Below, piece after piece: positions 1 through 6,386 of a stretch of 10,603 nucleotides of DNA (positions are counted from its first letter, which is position 1; every line of letters starts with the position of its first letter). The notes beneath the pieces were generated by a model. It was not told where the DNA came from, made no database searches, and worked only from the letters and a program-made list of their open reading frames with translations. Origin of the DNA: Anaerolineales bacterium (GTDB lineage: Bacteria > Chloroflexota > Anaerolineae > Anaerolineales > E44-bin32). Position numbers and translations under genes: made by a program. The stretch is taken from assembly GCA_023250385.1 (NCBI GenBank), contig JAHFAU010000058.1:1-10603 (forward strand), written 5' to 3'.

Positions 1-861
1 GAGAAGCCTCGCCAGCTGGTGGCGTCCGACGTACCTGGTGCACCAGGCTACGTCCCGGCACACCGGCCAGTGGGGAAGGTGCTCACTTTCTACAGCCCAA
101 AGGGGGGAGTGGGCTGCACCACACTGGCCGTCAACATCGCGCTCGGGCTCGACAGCCCCGACACTCCAACGGTGTTGGTCGACGGGCACTTGCAGTTTGG
201 CGATGTCTCAGTTTTCTTGAACCTACAGACCAAGACTTCGATCAGCGATCTAACGGCCCGCTCGGCGGAGATTGATCCGGAGATCGTTAATGACGTCTTA
301 CTGGTCCACGAGAGCGGCCTGCATATTCTGGCAGCTCCCCCACGACCGGAGATGGCAGACGAAGTAAGTTCAGAGCAAATCCGCAGCATCATTCAGTTCT
401 TGAAGCGGCAGTTCGCCTACGTCGTTGTGGACACCGCCTCGGCGATGGACGACACGACCCTGGCGGTCCTGGATGCGACGGATTTGTTGATTGCCATTGC
501 AACGCCCGAGATCCCGGCCATAAAGGATGCGCGCCACTTGCTGGACCTGCTTCACATCCTCGAGTTTCCGACCGCCAATGTCTGCTTCGTGCTGAACAAG
601 ATGGACCGCAAGAGCGGAATCTCGACCGAAGCGGTATCCGAGAATCTCAAGCGGGAAGTGGAAGCGGCAATCCCGCTGGACGAACGAGTGGTCACAGCTT
701 CGATCAACAAAGGCGTGCCGCTGCTGTTGAGCGATCGCAGCAGCCCACAGGCCCGCGCAATGCTGCAACTTATGGGTACAATCAAGGAGCGCCTGGTGAA
801 GGCCGCGGAAGTGCCAGTAGAGGATGAGCAGAAGGAGCGGCCGCGGTTGTTCGGCCGCTGA
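1..861 (+). CDS. cpaE: CpaE/TadZ-type Tad pilus ATPase, 5'-truncated by window edge
   Basis: This is a ParA/MinD-superfamily ATPase of the CpaE/TadZ group, which in Tad/Flp pilus systems positions the assembly machinery at the cell pole. The reading frame is open to base 1, so the gene most likely begins upstream. CpaE proteins usually carry a receiver-like N-terminal domain that would be missing here. A GTG at 19 opens a 280-aa version, but it lies in a linker and has no convincing ribosome site. Numbering from that GTG, the deviant Walker A is S26-PKGGVGCTT. The ParA signature lysine (K28) is present, but the usual P-loop lysine is Cys33 (TGC, 115-117). Later motifs are VLVDG near residue 53, VVVDTAS near 136 and FVLNKMDR near 190. 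It lies 25 nt upstream of cpaF in a Tad operon, which separates it from MinD and plasmid ParA. Family assignment is strong; the true start is outside the window. Confidence 0.88.
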   Translation, partial: EKPRQLVASDVPGAPGYVPAHRPVGKVLTFYSPKGGVGCTTLAVNIALGLDSPDTPTVLVDGHLQFGDVSVFLNLQTKTSISDLTARSAEIDPEIVNDVLLVHESGLHILAAPPRPEMADEVSSEQIRSIIQFLKRQFAYVVVDTASAMDDTTLAVLDATDLLIAIATPEIPAIKDARHLLDLLHILEFPTANVCFVLNKMDRKSGISTEAVSENLKREVEAAIPLDERVVTASINKGVPLLLSDRSSPQARAMLQLMGTIKERLVKAAEVPVEDEQKERPRLFGR

Positions 862-872
862 GGTCGGAGCCA

Positions 873-879
873 GGGAGGT
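873..879 (+). promoter_or_regulatory. Ribosome binding site of cpaF
   Basis: GGGAGGT lies 7 nt before the GTG at 887. This strong Shine-Dalgarno match fixes the GTG as the cpaF start, which otherwise could be moved to internal codons of the disordered N-terminus. Confidence 0.7.
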
Positions 880-886
880 CTAATCG

Positions 887-2305
887 GTGTCGCTGCTAAA
901 GCGGATTGAACAAGGGCAAACAGATACGAGCGCTCCGGCCGATCAGAAGCCTTTCGCCCCGGCCCCGGGTGGAACCTCGCGGCTGAGCGGCTTGACTGCC
1001 CGGCGGCCGGCGCCCCCAGGTGGCGCCTCCGGCAGCCGGATAGTCGAACTCAAGAACGAGGTTCAGAATCGGCTGCTGGCGGAGCTCGACCCGTCGATGG
1101 ACGTTACCCAGACGGCGGAGGTCCGGCGCCAGATCGAGGAACTCTTCGAGGGCATCCTGACCGAGATGAACATCGTGCTCTCTCGTCCGGAGCGCCGCCG
1201 GCTCTTCGAACAGATCGTGGCCGAGATCCTCGGCCTGGGCCCCATTGAGCCGCTACTGGCCGATGAAAGCATCACCGAGGTGATGGTCAACGGGGCGAAG
1301 AACATCTTTATCGAGCGGGAAGGGAAGATCCACCGTGAGGCGGCTTCCTTCGAGAGCGACGATCACCTGATGCGGATCATCGATCGAATCGTCGCGCCGC
1401 TCGGCCGGCGGATCGACGAATCAAGCCCCTATGTCGATGCCCGCCTGAATGATGGTTCCCGGGTGAACGCGGTCATCCCGCCAATTTCACTGGTCGGTCC
1501 GGTGCTCACCATCCGGAAATTCGCCCGCAACCCAATCTCGGTGGAGATGCTGATCGAAAAGGGGACGATTACAGCCGAGTCGATCGAGTTTCTCAAGGCC
1601 TCGGTTATCGCCCGAGTGAATATGGTGATTTCGGGCGGCACTGGCTCCGGGAAGACCACGATGCTCAATGTGCTCTCACAGTACATCCCGGCCGACGAAC
1701 GGATCGTCACCATCGAGAACGCAGCCGAGCTGCAGCTGCGGCAGGAACATGTGGTCACTCTGGAATCTCGTCCCCCAAACATTGAGGGGCGGGGCGAGGT
1801 CACGATCCAGAATCTGGTCGTGAATTCACTCCGAATGCGGCCTGACCGGATCATCGTTGGAGAGATCCGGGATGAAGCGGCGCTCGACATGTTGCAGGCG
1901 ATGAACACCGGGCACGAAGGCTCGATGACGACCGCCCACTCCAACAGCCCACGGGATACGCTGTCCCGCATCGAAACCATGACCCTGATGGCCGGAATGG
2001 ACCTTCCCACCCGCGCCATCCGGGAACAAATCGCTTCGGCGCTCGAGCTCGTGTGTCACCTGGAACGAATGCGGGATGGCACCCGTAAGGTCACCCACAT
2101 CTCTGAGATCCAGGGCATGGAAGGCGATGTCATTACCATGACGGACATCTTCGTCTTCGAGCAGACCGGGCTCGAGAATGGCAAAGTTATCGGCCGGCTG
2201 CGGCCGACCGGGCTGCGACCGAGGTTCATGGAGAAGATCGAGCAATCCGGGATCCACTTGCCGGCTTCGATCTTCGGCGTCGGGGAACGCAGCATTTACC
2301 GGTAG
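887..2305 (+). CDS. cpaF: CpaF/TadA Tad pilus assembly motor ATPase
   Basis: This is the cytoplasmic hexameric secretion ATPase that powers Tad/Flp pilus extension (and, in Caulobacter, retraction). It belongs to the type II/IV secretion-system ATPase family. The protein has 472 aa. Residues 10-50 are a Pro/Ala/Gly-rich linker, about 52-110 form a helical N-terminal domain, and about 110-440 form the T2SSE/VirB11-like core. Visible motifs are Walker A GGTGSGKTT (250-258), Asp box VTIENAAELQL (274-284), Walker B IIVGEIRDEA (322-331, with E326) and His box GHEGSMTTAH (342-351). All catalytic motifs are intact, and the length is normal for CpaF. The GTG start is supported by GGGAGGT 7 nt upstream. 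It lies 25 nt after cpaE and 5 nt before tadB, so it is almost certainly co-transcribed with them. Confidence 0.96.
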   Translation: MSLLKRIEQGQTDTSAPADQKPFAPAPGGTSRLSGLTARRPAPPGGASGSRIVELKNEVQNRLLAELDPSMDVTQTAEVRRQIEELFEGILTEMNIVLSRPERRRLFEQIVAEILGLGPIEPLLADESITEVMVNGAKNIFIEREGKIHREAASFESDDHLMRIIDRIVAPLGRRIDESSPYVDARLNDGSRVNAVIPPISLVGPVLTIRKFARNPISVEMLIEKGTITAESIEFLKASVIARVNMVISGGTGSGKTTMLNVLSQYIPADERIVTIENAAELQLRQEHVVTLESRPPNIEGRGEVTIQNLVVNSLRMRPDRIIVGEIRDEAALDMLQAMNTGHEGSMTTAHSNSPRDTLSRIETMTLMAGMDLPTRAIREQIASALELVCHLERMRDGTRKVTHISEIQGMEGDVITMTDIFVFEQTGLENGKVIGRLRPTGLRPRFMEKIEQSGIHLPASIFGVGERSIYR

Positions 2306-2310
2306 GACCT

Positions 2311-3291
2311 ATGAATCCAACTTCTGTCCTGATCATCGGTGGCGGACTAGGCCTGTTGCTCTTGATGGTAGGCCTGGTCTTGTCCTTCTTGGGTGGCGGA
2401 TCGGTAGTCGAAGAGCGACTCGGACGCTACGCAGAGACCGGCGGGTTAGTCACCACGGTCGGGGAAGATACCGGTCCACGGGGCGACCAGCCCACTGCGT
2501 TGTCCGATTTCTTCAATCGAATGGGGGAGGGAACCGACCTCTTCGCGTCAATCGGGGTTAGTCTCGCCCAGGCCGATATCAAACTACGCCCGGCGGAATT
2601 CATCGCTGCGATGGTTTTGGCCTCTGTCGGCGGGGCCGCCCTGGCCCTGATCTTGGGGCTGGGACTTCTAATGGCGATCGCCGCCGGGGCTGGCGGCCTG
2701 TTTATCCCCCGGATCTACGTCAACCAGGCCAAACGGCGCCGGCTCAAGAAATTCGATGACCAACTGGGAGATATGCTCAACTTGATGGTCAACGGGCTGC
2801 GGGCCGGCTTCTCCACCCTCCAGGCGATGGAGGCGGTGAGCCATGAAATGCCGATCCCAATTGCGGATGAGTTCCGCCGGGTCGTGCAAGAGATGCAGCT
2901 GGGTATCACCACAGAAGAAGCGCTGGACCACATGCTGCGGCGGATTCACAGCGACGACCTGGACCTGGTGATCACTGCGATCAATGTGCAGCGGGAAGTC
3001 GGCGGCAATCTGGCCGAAATCTTGGACGTTATCTCATTCACGATCCGGGAACGGGTGCGGATCAAGGGCGAGATCCAAACCCTCACTGCCCAGGGCCGGG
3101 CAACCGCCTGGGTCATTTCGGCTCTGCCCATCGCGCTGATGGGCCTGCTCTATCTGGTCAATCGACCCTATTTCATGCAGTTCTTCAACCCGGAGACTCG
3201 CAATTGTGGCATCCCGCTGATCTGCCTCGCCGGGCTGATGATCGGCAGTGGGTTCTACGCAACTCAGAAGATCGTAGACATTGACATCTAG
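2311..3291 (+). CDS. tadB: TadB-type inner-membrane platform protein of Tad pilus
   Basis: This is a GspF/T2SSF-family integral membrane protein, one of the paired TadB/TadC platform proteins that couple the CpaF motor to pilin polymerisation. It has 326 aa with an N-terminal membrane segment (about 5-28) and a soluble stretch. A hydrophobic hairpin follows (about 97-135), then the cytoplasmic GspF domain beginning with DQLGDMLNLMVNGLRAGFS (about 150-168), and two C-terminal membrane segments (about 264-283 and 300-317). The GLRAGFSxxQAM motif is typical of TadB. The ATG lies 5 nt after the cpaF stop with only a weak AGGA upstream, so translation probably depends on coupling to cpaF. Its position between cpaF and tadC matches the standard order cpaF-tadB-tadC. 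Confidence is high; TadB versus TadC is decided by order and by the domain pattern. Confidence 0.94.
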   Translation: MNPTSVLIIGGGLGLLLLMVGLVLSFLGGGSVVEERLGRYAETGGLVTTVGEDTGPRGDQPTALSDFFNRMGEGTDLFASIGVSLAQADIKLRPAEFIAAMVLASVGGAALALILGLGLLMAIAAGAGGLFIPRIYVNQAKRRRLKKFDDQLGDMLNLMVNGLRAGFSTLQAMEAVSHEMPIPIADEFRRVVQEMQLGITTEEALDHMLRRIHSDDLDLVITAINVQREVGGNLAEILDVISFTIRERVRIKGEIQTLTAQGRATAWVISALPIALMGLLYLVNRPYFMQFFNPETRNCGIPLICLAGLMIGSGFYATQKIVDIDI

Positions 3292-3295
3292 GAGG
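3290..3295 (+). promoter_or_regulatory. Ribosome binding site of tadC, overlapping tadB stop
   Basis: AGGAGG shares two bases with the TAG stop of tadB (3289-3291) and lies 11 nt before the tadC ATG at 3307. The long spacing is slightly unusual, but no nearer site or alternative start competes. Confidence 0.6.
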
Positions 3296-3306
3296 CGAAA
3301 AGTCTA

Positions 3307-4254
3307 ATGCCTGCCGCGTTGCTGATCGGAGTAGTCGTCGTATTGGTCGCCGTCGTGGTCGTGATCATCGGAGTCCGGATGCCGCAGTCCCAAGATCCGA
3401 TCCAGGAGCGGCTGTCCGAGCTGATGGTCAGCGAAGAGTCGATGACCCTGGAAGAGCTCGAACTCTCCCAGGACTTCGCTCAACGGATCATCGTCCCGTT
3501 CTTCAATCGGATCGGCCAGCTCGCCCAGCGCTTTACCCCCCAGGCAACCCTGGAGTCGGCGAAGAAGCGTTTGGAGATGGCCGGCAACCCGATGCAGATG
3601 AACCCGGCTTTCTTCCTCATGCTGCGGTTTGTGTTCGCCTTCTTGTTCGGCACCGGACTGTTCTTGGTCTTCGCCCGGACCGGTCGAAACTTCCTGCAGG
3701 GCATTGGCATCTCCCTGCTGTTCATGTTGATCGGCTTCGCCTTCCCGAACCTTTGGTTGACCGGCCGGATCCGGGGCAGACAGAAGTCCATCTTCCGAGC
3801 CATGCCTGACGCGCTCGACCTGCTCACGATTTCGGTCGAGGCCGGGCTGGGCTTCGACGCGGCCATGGCCAAAGTTCATGAGAAGTGGGAAAACGACCTT
3901 TCGCTCGAACTCGGCAGGGTGATCCAGGAGATCCGATTGGGGAAACTGCGCCGCGACGCCTTGCGCGATATGGCGGAACGGCTGGGGGTCAACGAGATGA
4001 CGAGTTTCGTTGCAGCGGTCATCCAATCGGAGCAGCTGGGCGTCAGCATGGCGAAAGTGCTGCGGATTCAATCCGACCAAATGCGAGTCCGCCGGCGCCA
4101 GATGGCCGAGGAAGAGGCCCACAAAGCCCCCATCAAGATGGTCTTCCCGATTGCGCTGCTAATCTTTCCTTCGATCTTGATCATTCTGTTGGGGCCGGCC
4201 GCGATGCTGTTGCTTAGTTCACCGCTGGGAGGAATCCTCGGGTCAGGTGGATAG
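3307..4254 (+). CDS. tadC: TadC-type inner-membrane platform protein of Tad pilus
   Basis: This is the second GspF/T2SSF-family platform protein of the Tad system, partner of TadB in the inner membrane. It has 315 aa. Predicted membrane segments are about 4-23 (Val-rich), 101-122, 131-152 and 277-303. The GspF domain starts near 165 with MPDALDLLTISVEAGLGFDA, which is characteristic of TadC. It ends in KAPIKMVFPIALLIFPSIL (273-291), also typical of TadC C-termini. The start is ATG, 15 nt after the tadB stop, with AGGAGG upstream. The gene closes the visible Tad operon, but the next ORF begins on the very next base, so transcription surely continues. There is no truncation or missing segment. 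Confidence in family and role is high. Confidence 0.94.
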   Translation: MPAALLIGVVVVLVAVVVVIIGVRMPQSQDPIQERLSELMVSEESMTLEELELSQDFAQRIIVPFFNRIGQLAQRFTPQATLESAKKRLEMAGNPMQMNPAFFLMLRFVFAFLFGTGLFLVFARTGRNFLQGIGISLLFMLIGFAFPNLWLTGRIRGRQKSIFRAMPDALDLLTISVEAGLGFDAAMAKVHEKWENDLSLELGRVIQEIRLGKLRRDALRDMAERLGVNEMTSFVAAVIQSEQLGVSMAKVLRIQSDQMRVRRRQMAEEEAHKAPIKMVFPIALLIFPSILIILLGPAAMLLLSSPLGGILGSGG

Positions 4255-5007
4255 GTGGTTGGCGTCCTGCCTGAGCAGGGACCACAGTTAGGCCCCCGGC
4301 GCAGTAAGCGCGAGACAATCCACGCAATTCAAAGATGGCTCGGAACCGGGATCGAGCTGCTGTTTCCGATTCAGTGCGTCGGCTGCGGCAATCCGGGTTC
4401 GATTTGGTGCCGCGAGTGTGACGCCGCACTCGAACGATTCAGCGAACCATTCTGTAACGCCTGCGGCCGCGCCCTTGGAGGCTGGTCAGCCTGCCCCGCT
4501 TGCCGTCGACGCAAACCGATCCTGCCGGTCCGTTCGTACGCTCGCTATAGCGGCCGGCTGGTTCAAGCCGTGCTGCACTTGAAATACCGTCCCGACCGGA
4601 AACTGGCTTCCGTGATGTCGGATTGGCTAGCCGGCTTATACCGCCGGTCGGAGTGGCAGGCTTCGGTCGTCGTCCCGGTCCCGCTCAGCCGGAGCCGGTT
4701 TCAGCAGCGCGGTTTCAATCAGGCTGAGTTGCTGGCCCGCGCACTTGCCGCGCGGTTGGATCTTCCGCTGGCTGCGGCCCAACTTAACCGGGTGAGGGAG
4801 ACCCGATCCCAGGTCGGACTCGACCCCCGCGAGCGAAGCTTGAATGTCCGCGGTGCATTTGCAGCCGAGCCAGGGGCGTTCGCCGAGCAAGCAGTGCTCT
4901 TGGTAGACGACTTATACACCACCGGCGCGACCCTCGGGGCTTGCGCAAGGGCGGTGCTGGCCGACGGGGGCGGACGGGTCTTTGGCCTTACCGTTGGTCG
5001 AGCCTGA
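4255..5007 (+). CDS. comF: ComF family amidophosphoribosyltransferase-like protein
   Basis: This belongs to the ComFC/GntX family: a zinc-ribbon-like N-terminus fused to a type I phosphoribosyltransferase fold. ComFC is needed for DNA uptake in naturally competent bacteria, but members are widespread in non-competent species too. The protein has 250 aa. Cysteine pairs are C41/C44, C52/C55, C67/C70 and C80/C83. The PRTase core contains VVPVPLSRSRFQQRGFNQAE (148-167) and the PRPP-binding loop VLLVDDLYTTGAT (214-226). The start is GTG at 4255, directly after the tadC TAG and in the same frame. It is the only ATG/GTG/TTG between the stop and the first cysteine. AGGTGG (4245-4250, inside tadC) is a possible ribosome site 4 nt away. 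It is followed 52 nt later by hpf, and comF next to hpf is an order also seen in Firmicutes. Family is sure; a competence role is inference. Confidence 0.92.
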   Translation: MVGVLPEQGPQLGPRRSKRETIHAIQRWLGTGIELLFPIQCVGCGNPGSIWCRECDAALERFSEPFCNACGRALGGWSACPACRRRKPILPVRSYARYSGRLVQAVLHLKYRPDRKLASVMSDWLAGLYRRSEWQASVVVPVPLSRSRFQQRGFNQAELLARALAARLDLPLAAAQLNRVRETRSQVGLDPRERSLNVRGAFAAEPGAFAEQAVLLVDDLYTTGATLGACARAVLADGGGRVFGLTVGRA

Positions 5008-5045
5008 CTGACGGCCGGAACGTTGGGTCGACCGACCGAGAGCTC

Positions 5046-5059
5046 AAGGAGGCACCTCC
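5046..5059 (+). promoter_or_regulatory. Ribosome binding site of hpf with overlapping short inverted repeat
   Basis: AAGGAGG (5046-5052) lies 7 nt before the GTG at 5060 and fixes the hpf start. It is immediately followed by CACCTCC, so GGAG (5048-5051) can pair with CTCC (5056-5059) across a GCAC loop. This would cover the ribosome site. The stem is only 4 bp, so regulation is speculative. Confidence 0.6.
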
Positions 5060-5614
5060 GTGGAAGTGGTCATCAATGTCCGGAACATGGAACTCACCGA
5101 GCGCTTGCAGGAGTATGTCGAAAAGCGGGTCTCGAGACTCGATCGTTATCTGGATGTCCTGGATGAGGCCATTGTGGACCTGCGTTTTGTTGAGACCGCT
5201 CGCAGTGCGGCGGATAGGCAGGTCGCCCAATTGACCGTGCGCGGGAAGAGTGTCCTGCTGCGGGCCGAACACCGGGCCGAAGACATCTACCCGGCGGTGG
5301 ACTCAGTTTTGGAAAAGATCGAGCGCCAGATTGAGCGCTACAAAGGCCGCCGTTGGAGGTCTCGCGGCGACGGCCGATCGATGGGTGAGCTGCTTGCCCG
5401 GGACGAGCAGGAGTCGGAGGAAGCCGGCTGGAAGATCGCCCGGCGCAAACGGCATCAGCTTCAGCCGATGAGTGAGTCAGAGGCCATTGAACAGATGCGG
5501 CTCCTGGAGCACGAGGACTTTTTCATCTTCCTGAACGAAGCCAGCAATCAGGTCAATGTCTTGTACCGCCGCAGGGATGGCACCCTGGGGCTGATCGAGT
5601 CGGAAATCGCCTGA
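5060..5614 (+). CDS. hpf: Ribosome hibernation promoting factor, long form
   Basis: Long-form HPF binds the decoding region of the 30S subunit and drives formation of inactive 100S ribosome dimers during starvation or stationary phase. The protein has 184 aa, normal for the long form. The N-terminal S30AE domain covers about 1-97 (MEVVINVRNMELTERLQEYV at 1-20; a basic stretch YKGRRWRSRG at 94-103). A charged linker is about 100-130, and the dimerisation domain is about 134-184. That domain shows the conserved QPMSESEAIEQMRLLEHEDF (135-154), NVLYRRRDGTLGLIE (166-180) pattern. The GTG start is set by a strong AAGGAGG. It lies 52 nt after comF with no obvious promoter between, so it may be read from the Tad-comF transcript. 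secA, a common downstream neighbour of hpf elsewhere, is absent; the next gene is on the other strand. Confidence 0.96.
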   Translation: MEVVINVRNMELTERLQEYVEKRVSRLDRYLDVLDEAIVDLRFVETARSAADRQVAQLTVRGKSVLLRAEHRAEDIYPAVDSVLEKIERQIERYKGRRWRSRGDGRSMGELLARDEQESEEAGWKIARRKRHQLQPMSESEAIEQMRLLEHEDFFIFLNEASNQVNVLYRRRDGTLGLIESEIA

Positions 5615-5620
5615 GCTGCA

Positions 5621-5663
5621 GCCCAAGAAACAGAAACCCCGGTCGCTTGGAGCCAACCGGGGT
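5621..5663 (-). terminator. Rho-independent terminator of the HNH gene (hairpin shared with hpf)
   Basis: ACCCCGGT (5636-5643) and ACCGGGGT (5656-5663) form a perfect 8-bp stem. TTGG/CCAA (5647-5650/5653-5656) offers a small inner pairing. Read on the minus strand, the stem is followed by TTTCTGTTTCTT, a good U-tract, 25 nt after the HNH stop. Read on the plus strand, the stem is followed by GGGGTGCAATTT, a poor tail, so termination of hpf is expected to be weaker. Confidence 0.7.
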
Positions 5664-5687
5664 GGGGTGCAATTTCCTGGATGAAAC

Positions 5688-6191
5688 TTACCAACCCTCG
5701 AGGAACTGGCGCCAATCCTCGTTCTGGGGCAAATGAGAGCTGAACAGGTAGGCGGCCGAGGCCTGGGGCTCGACCGGGACTCGCAGCAATCTCATCCGCG
5801 CTTCTTTCACAATCCGGCCGCCCTTCTTTAGATTGCAGGCGGAGCAGGCAGTCACCAGGTTCGTCCACCCGTGTTCTCCGCCCCGATGTCTGGGCACGAC
5901 GTGATCCAGAGTCAGCCGGCTGGCCCGGGCGCCGCAGTACTGGCAGGTGTGGTCGTCGCGTCGAAACACCTCCCGTTTGCTCAGCCGCACCCGGGGATAC
6001 GGGCGCTTGACCATATAGCCCAGTCGGATTACGGAAGGTCTGGGATAGAGCGCCCGGACGGTCCGAATATGACCTCTCCCGTTGAGCAGCATCTCCGCCT
6101 TGCCGTACAGCAGCAAGCCCACCGCTCGGCGGGTAGTGCAGACGTTGAGCGGCTCAAAATTGGCGTTTAGCAGTAGCACCGGCTCGTTCAT
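5688..6191 (-). CDS. HNH endonuclease family protein (COG1403/McrA-like)
   Basis: This is a small HNH-fold putative nuclease of 167 aa. The N-terminus MNEPVLLLNANFEPLNV (1-17) followed by RRAVGLLLYGKAEML (21-35) is the typical opening of a widespread stand-alone HNH family found in Actinomycetota, Chloroflexota and others. This confirms the ATG at 6191. The HNH/zinc part is about 78-126: CQYC (83-86), LDHVVPRHRGG (95-105) with D96-H97, N111 and CSACNLKKG (116-124). The four cysteines would bind structural zinc. The third catalytic position is Asn120 rather than His, as is usual in this group. The cellular role of the family is not established; DNA repair or processing has been suggested only by fold. 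It is a single gene, convergent with hpf and divergent from the ECF operon. There is no restriction methylase or other defence gene beside it. Confidence 0.9.
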   Translation of the reverse strand: MNEPVLLLNANFEPLNVCTTRRAVGLLLYGKAEMLLNGRGHIRTVRALYPRPSVIRLGYMVKRPYPRVRLSKREVFRRDDHTCQYCGARASRLTLDHVVPRHRGGEHGWTNLVTACSACNLKKGGRIVKEARMRLLRVPVEPQASAAYLFSSHLPQNEDWRQFLEGW

Positions 6192-6206
6192 AAGGCAACT
6201 CGGCGG

Positions 6207-6215
6207 ATTATATCA
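6207..6215 (-). promoter_or_regulatory. Extended -10 promoter of the HNH gene
   Basis: On the minus strand the sequence reads TGATATAAT, a perfect extended -10 (TGn-TATAAT). No good -35 is visible, as is allowed for extended -10 promoters. Seven Ts (minus strand; plus 6243-6249) lie about 43-49 nt upstream of the predicted start site and could act as an UP element. The predicted transcription start is near 6200, leaving only about 9 nt before the ATG and no Shine-Dalgarno sequence. Confidence 0.6.
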
Positions 6216-6277
6216 CCACGGCTTCAGCGCACTTTGCCTCACAAAAAAAGGCAGGGCTGATCAGTCGCTGGGTATTG

Positions 6278-6283
6278 TACAAT
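6278..6283 (+). promoter_or_regulatory. Candidate -10 element for the ECF transporter operon
   Basis: TACAAT matches 5 of 6 of the sigma-70 -10 consensus and is the best -10 in the divergent intergenic region on this strand. The -35 region (around 6255-6261) is a poor match. A start near 6290 would give a leader of about 97 nt. Confidence 0.4.
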
Positions 6284-6297
6284 CGGAGGTGTATCCG

Positions 6298-6361
6298 CAG
6301 CCTGGGAGGCTGTCAGGCCGGCCGTCGGGCATGACCCAAGCGACCGATGGCCGGGGACGGC
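6298..6361 (+). other. Structured 5' leader of the ECF operon, two hairpins
   Basis: CAGCCT (6298-6303) and AGGCTG (6307-6312) form a perfect 6-bp hairpin with a GGG loop. Five bases later an 11-bp stem with one G-U pair joins 6318-6328 to 6344-6354, with a 15-nt loop GCATGACCCAAGCGA. The left arm segment GCCGTC (6321-6326) can instead pair with GACGGC (6356-6361), so two exclusive folds exist. No U-run follows, so this is not an intrinsic terminator. The ribosome site begins 13 nt after the second fold. The pattern fits a cis-regulatory RNA, but it matches no riboswitch class that I recognise. Confidence 0.4.
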
Positions 6362-6373
6362 ATTCGGCAAAAT

Positions 6374-6383
6374 AGGAGGAGGG
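6374..6383 (+). promoter_or_regulatory. Ribosome binding site of the ECF S-component gene
   Basis: AGGAGGAGGG, a doubled Shine-Dalgarno, ends 3 nt before the ATG at 6387. The first AGGAGG has the optimal 7-nt spacing. It supports the ATG as the true start. Confidence 0.7.
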
Positions 6384-6386
6384 AAC

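Noticed and set aside
1..861. MinD or plasmid/chromosome ParA identity for the first gene
   Set aside because: The KGGVGCTT P-loop and the direct linkage to cpaF-tadB-tadC indicate CpaE/TadZ. No parB or minC neighbours are visible.
3304..4122. Long minus-strand open frame opposite tadC (272 codons)
   Set aside because: Its translation is rich in His, Gln, Asp and Arg with no domain pattern, and it mirrors the tadC codons. It is the usual antisense shadow in GC-rich DNA.
5688..6191. HNH gene as a restriction or phage-defence island
   Set aside because: It is a single gene of a common stand-alone family. No methylase, helicase, repeat, integrase or composition shift is beside it.
6290..6386. 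Known riboswitch (TPP, FMN, cobalamin, preQ1, guanidine) before the ECF operon
   Set aside because: None of the conserved cores I know is present; only generic hairpins can be shown, so no class is named.
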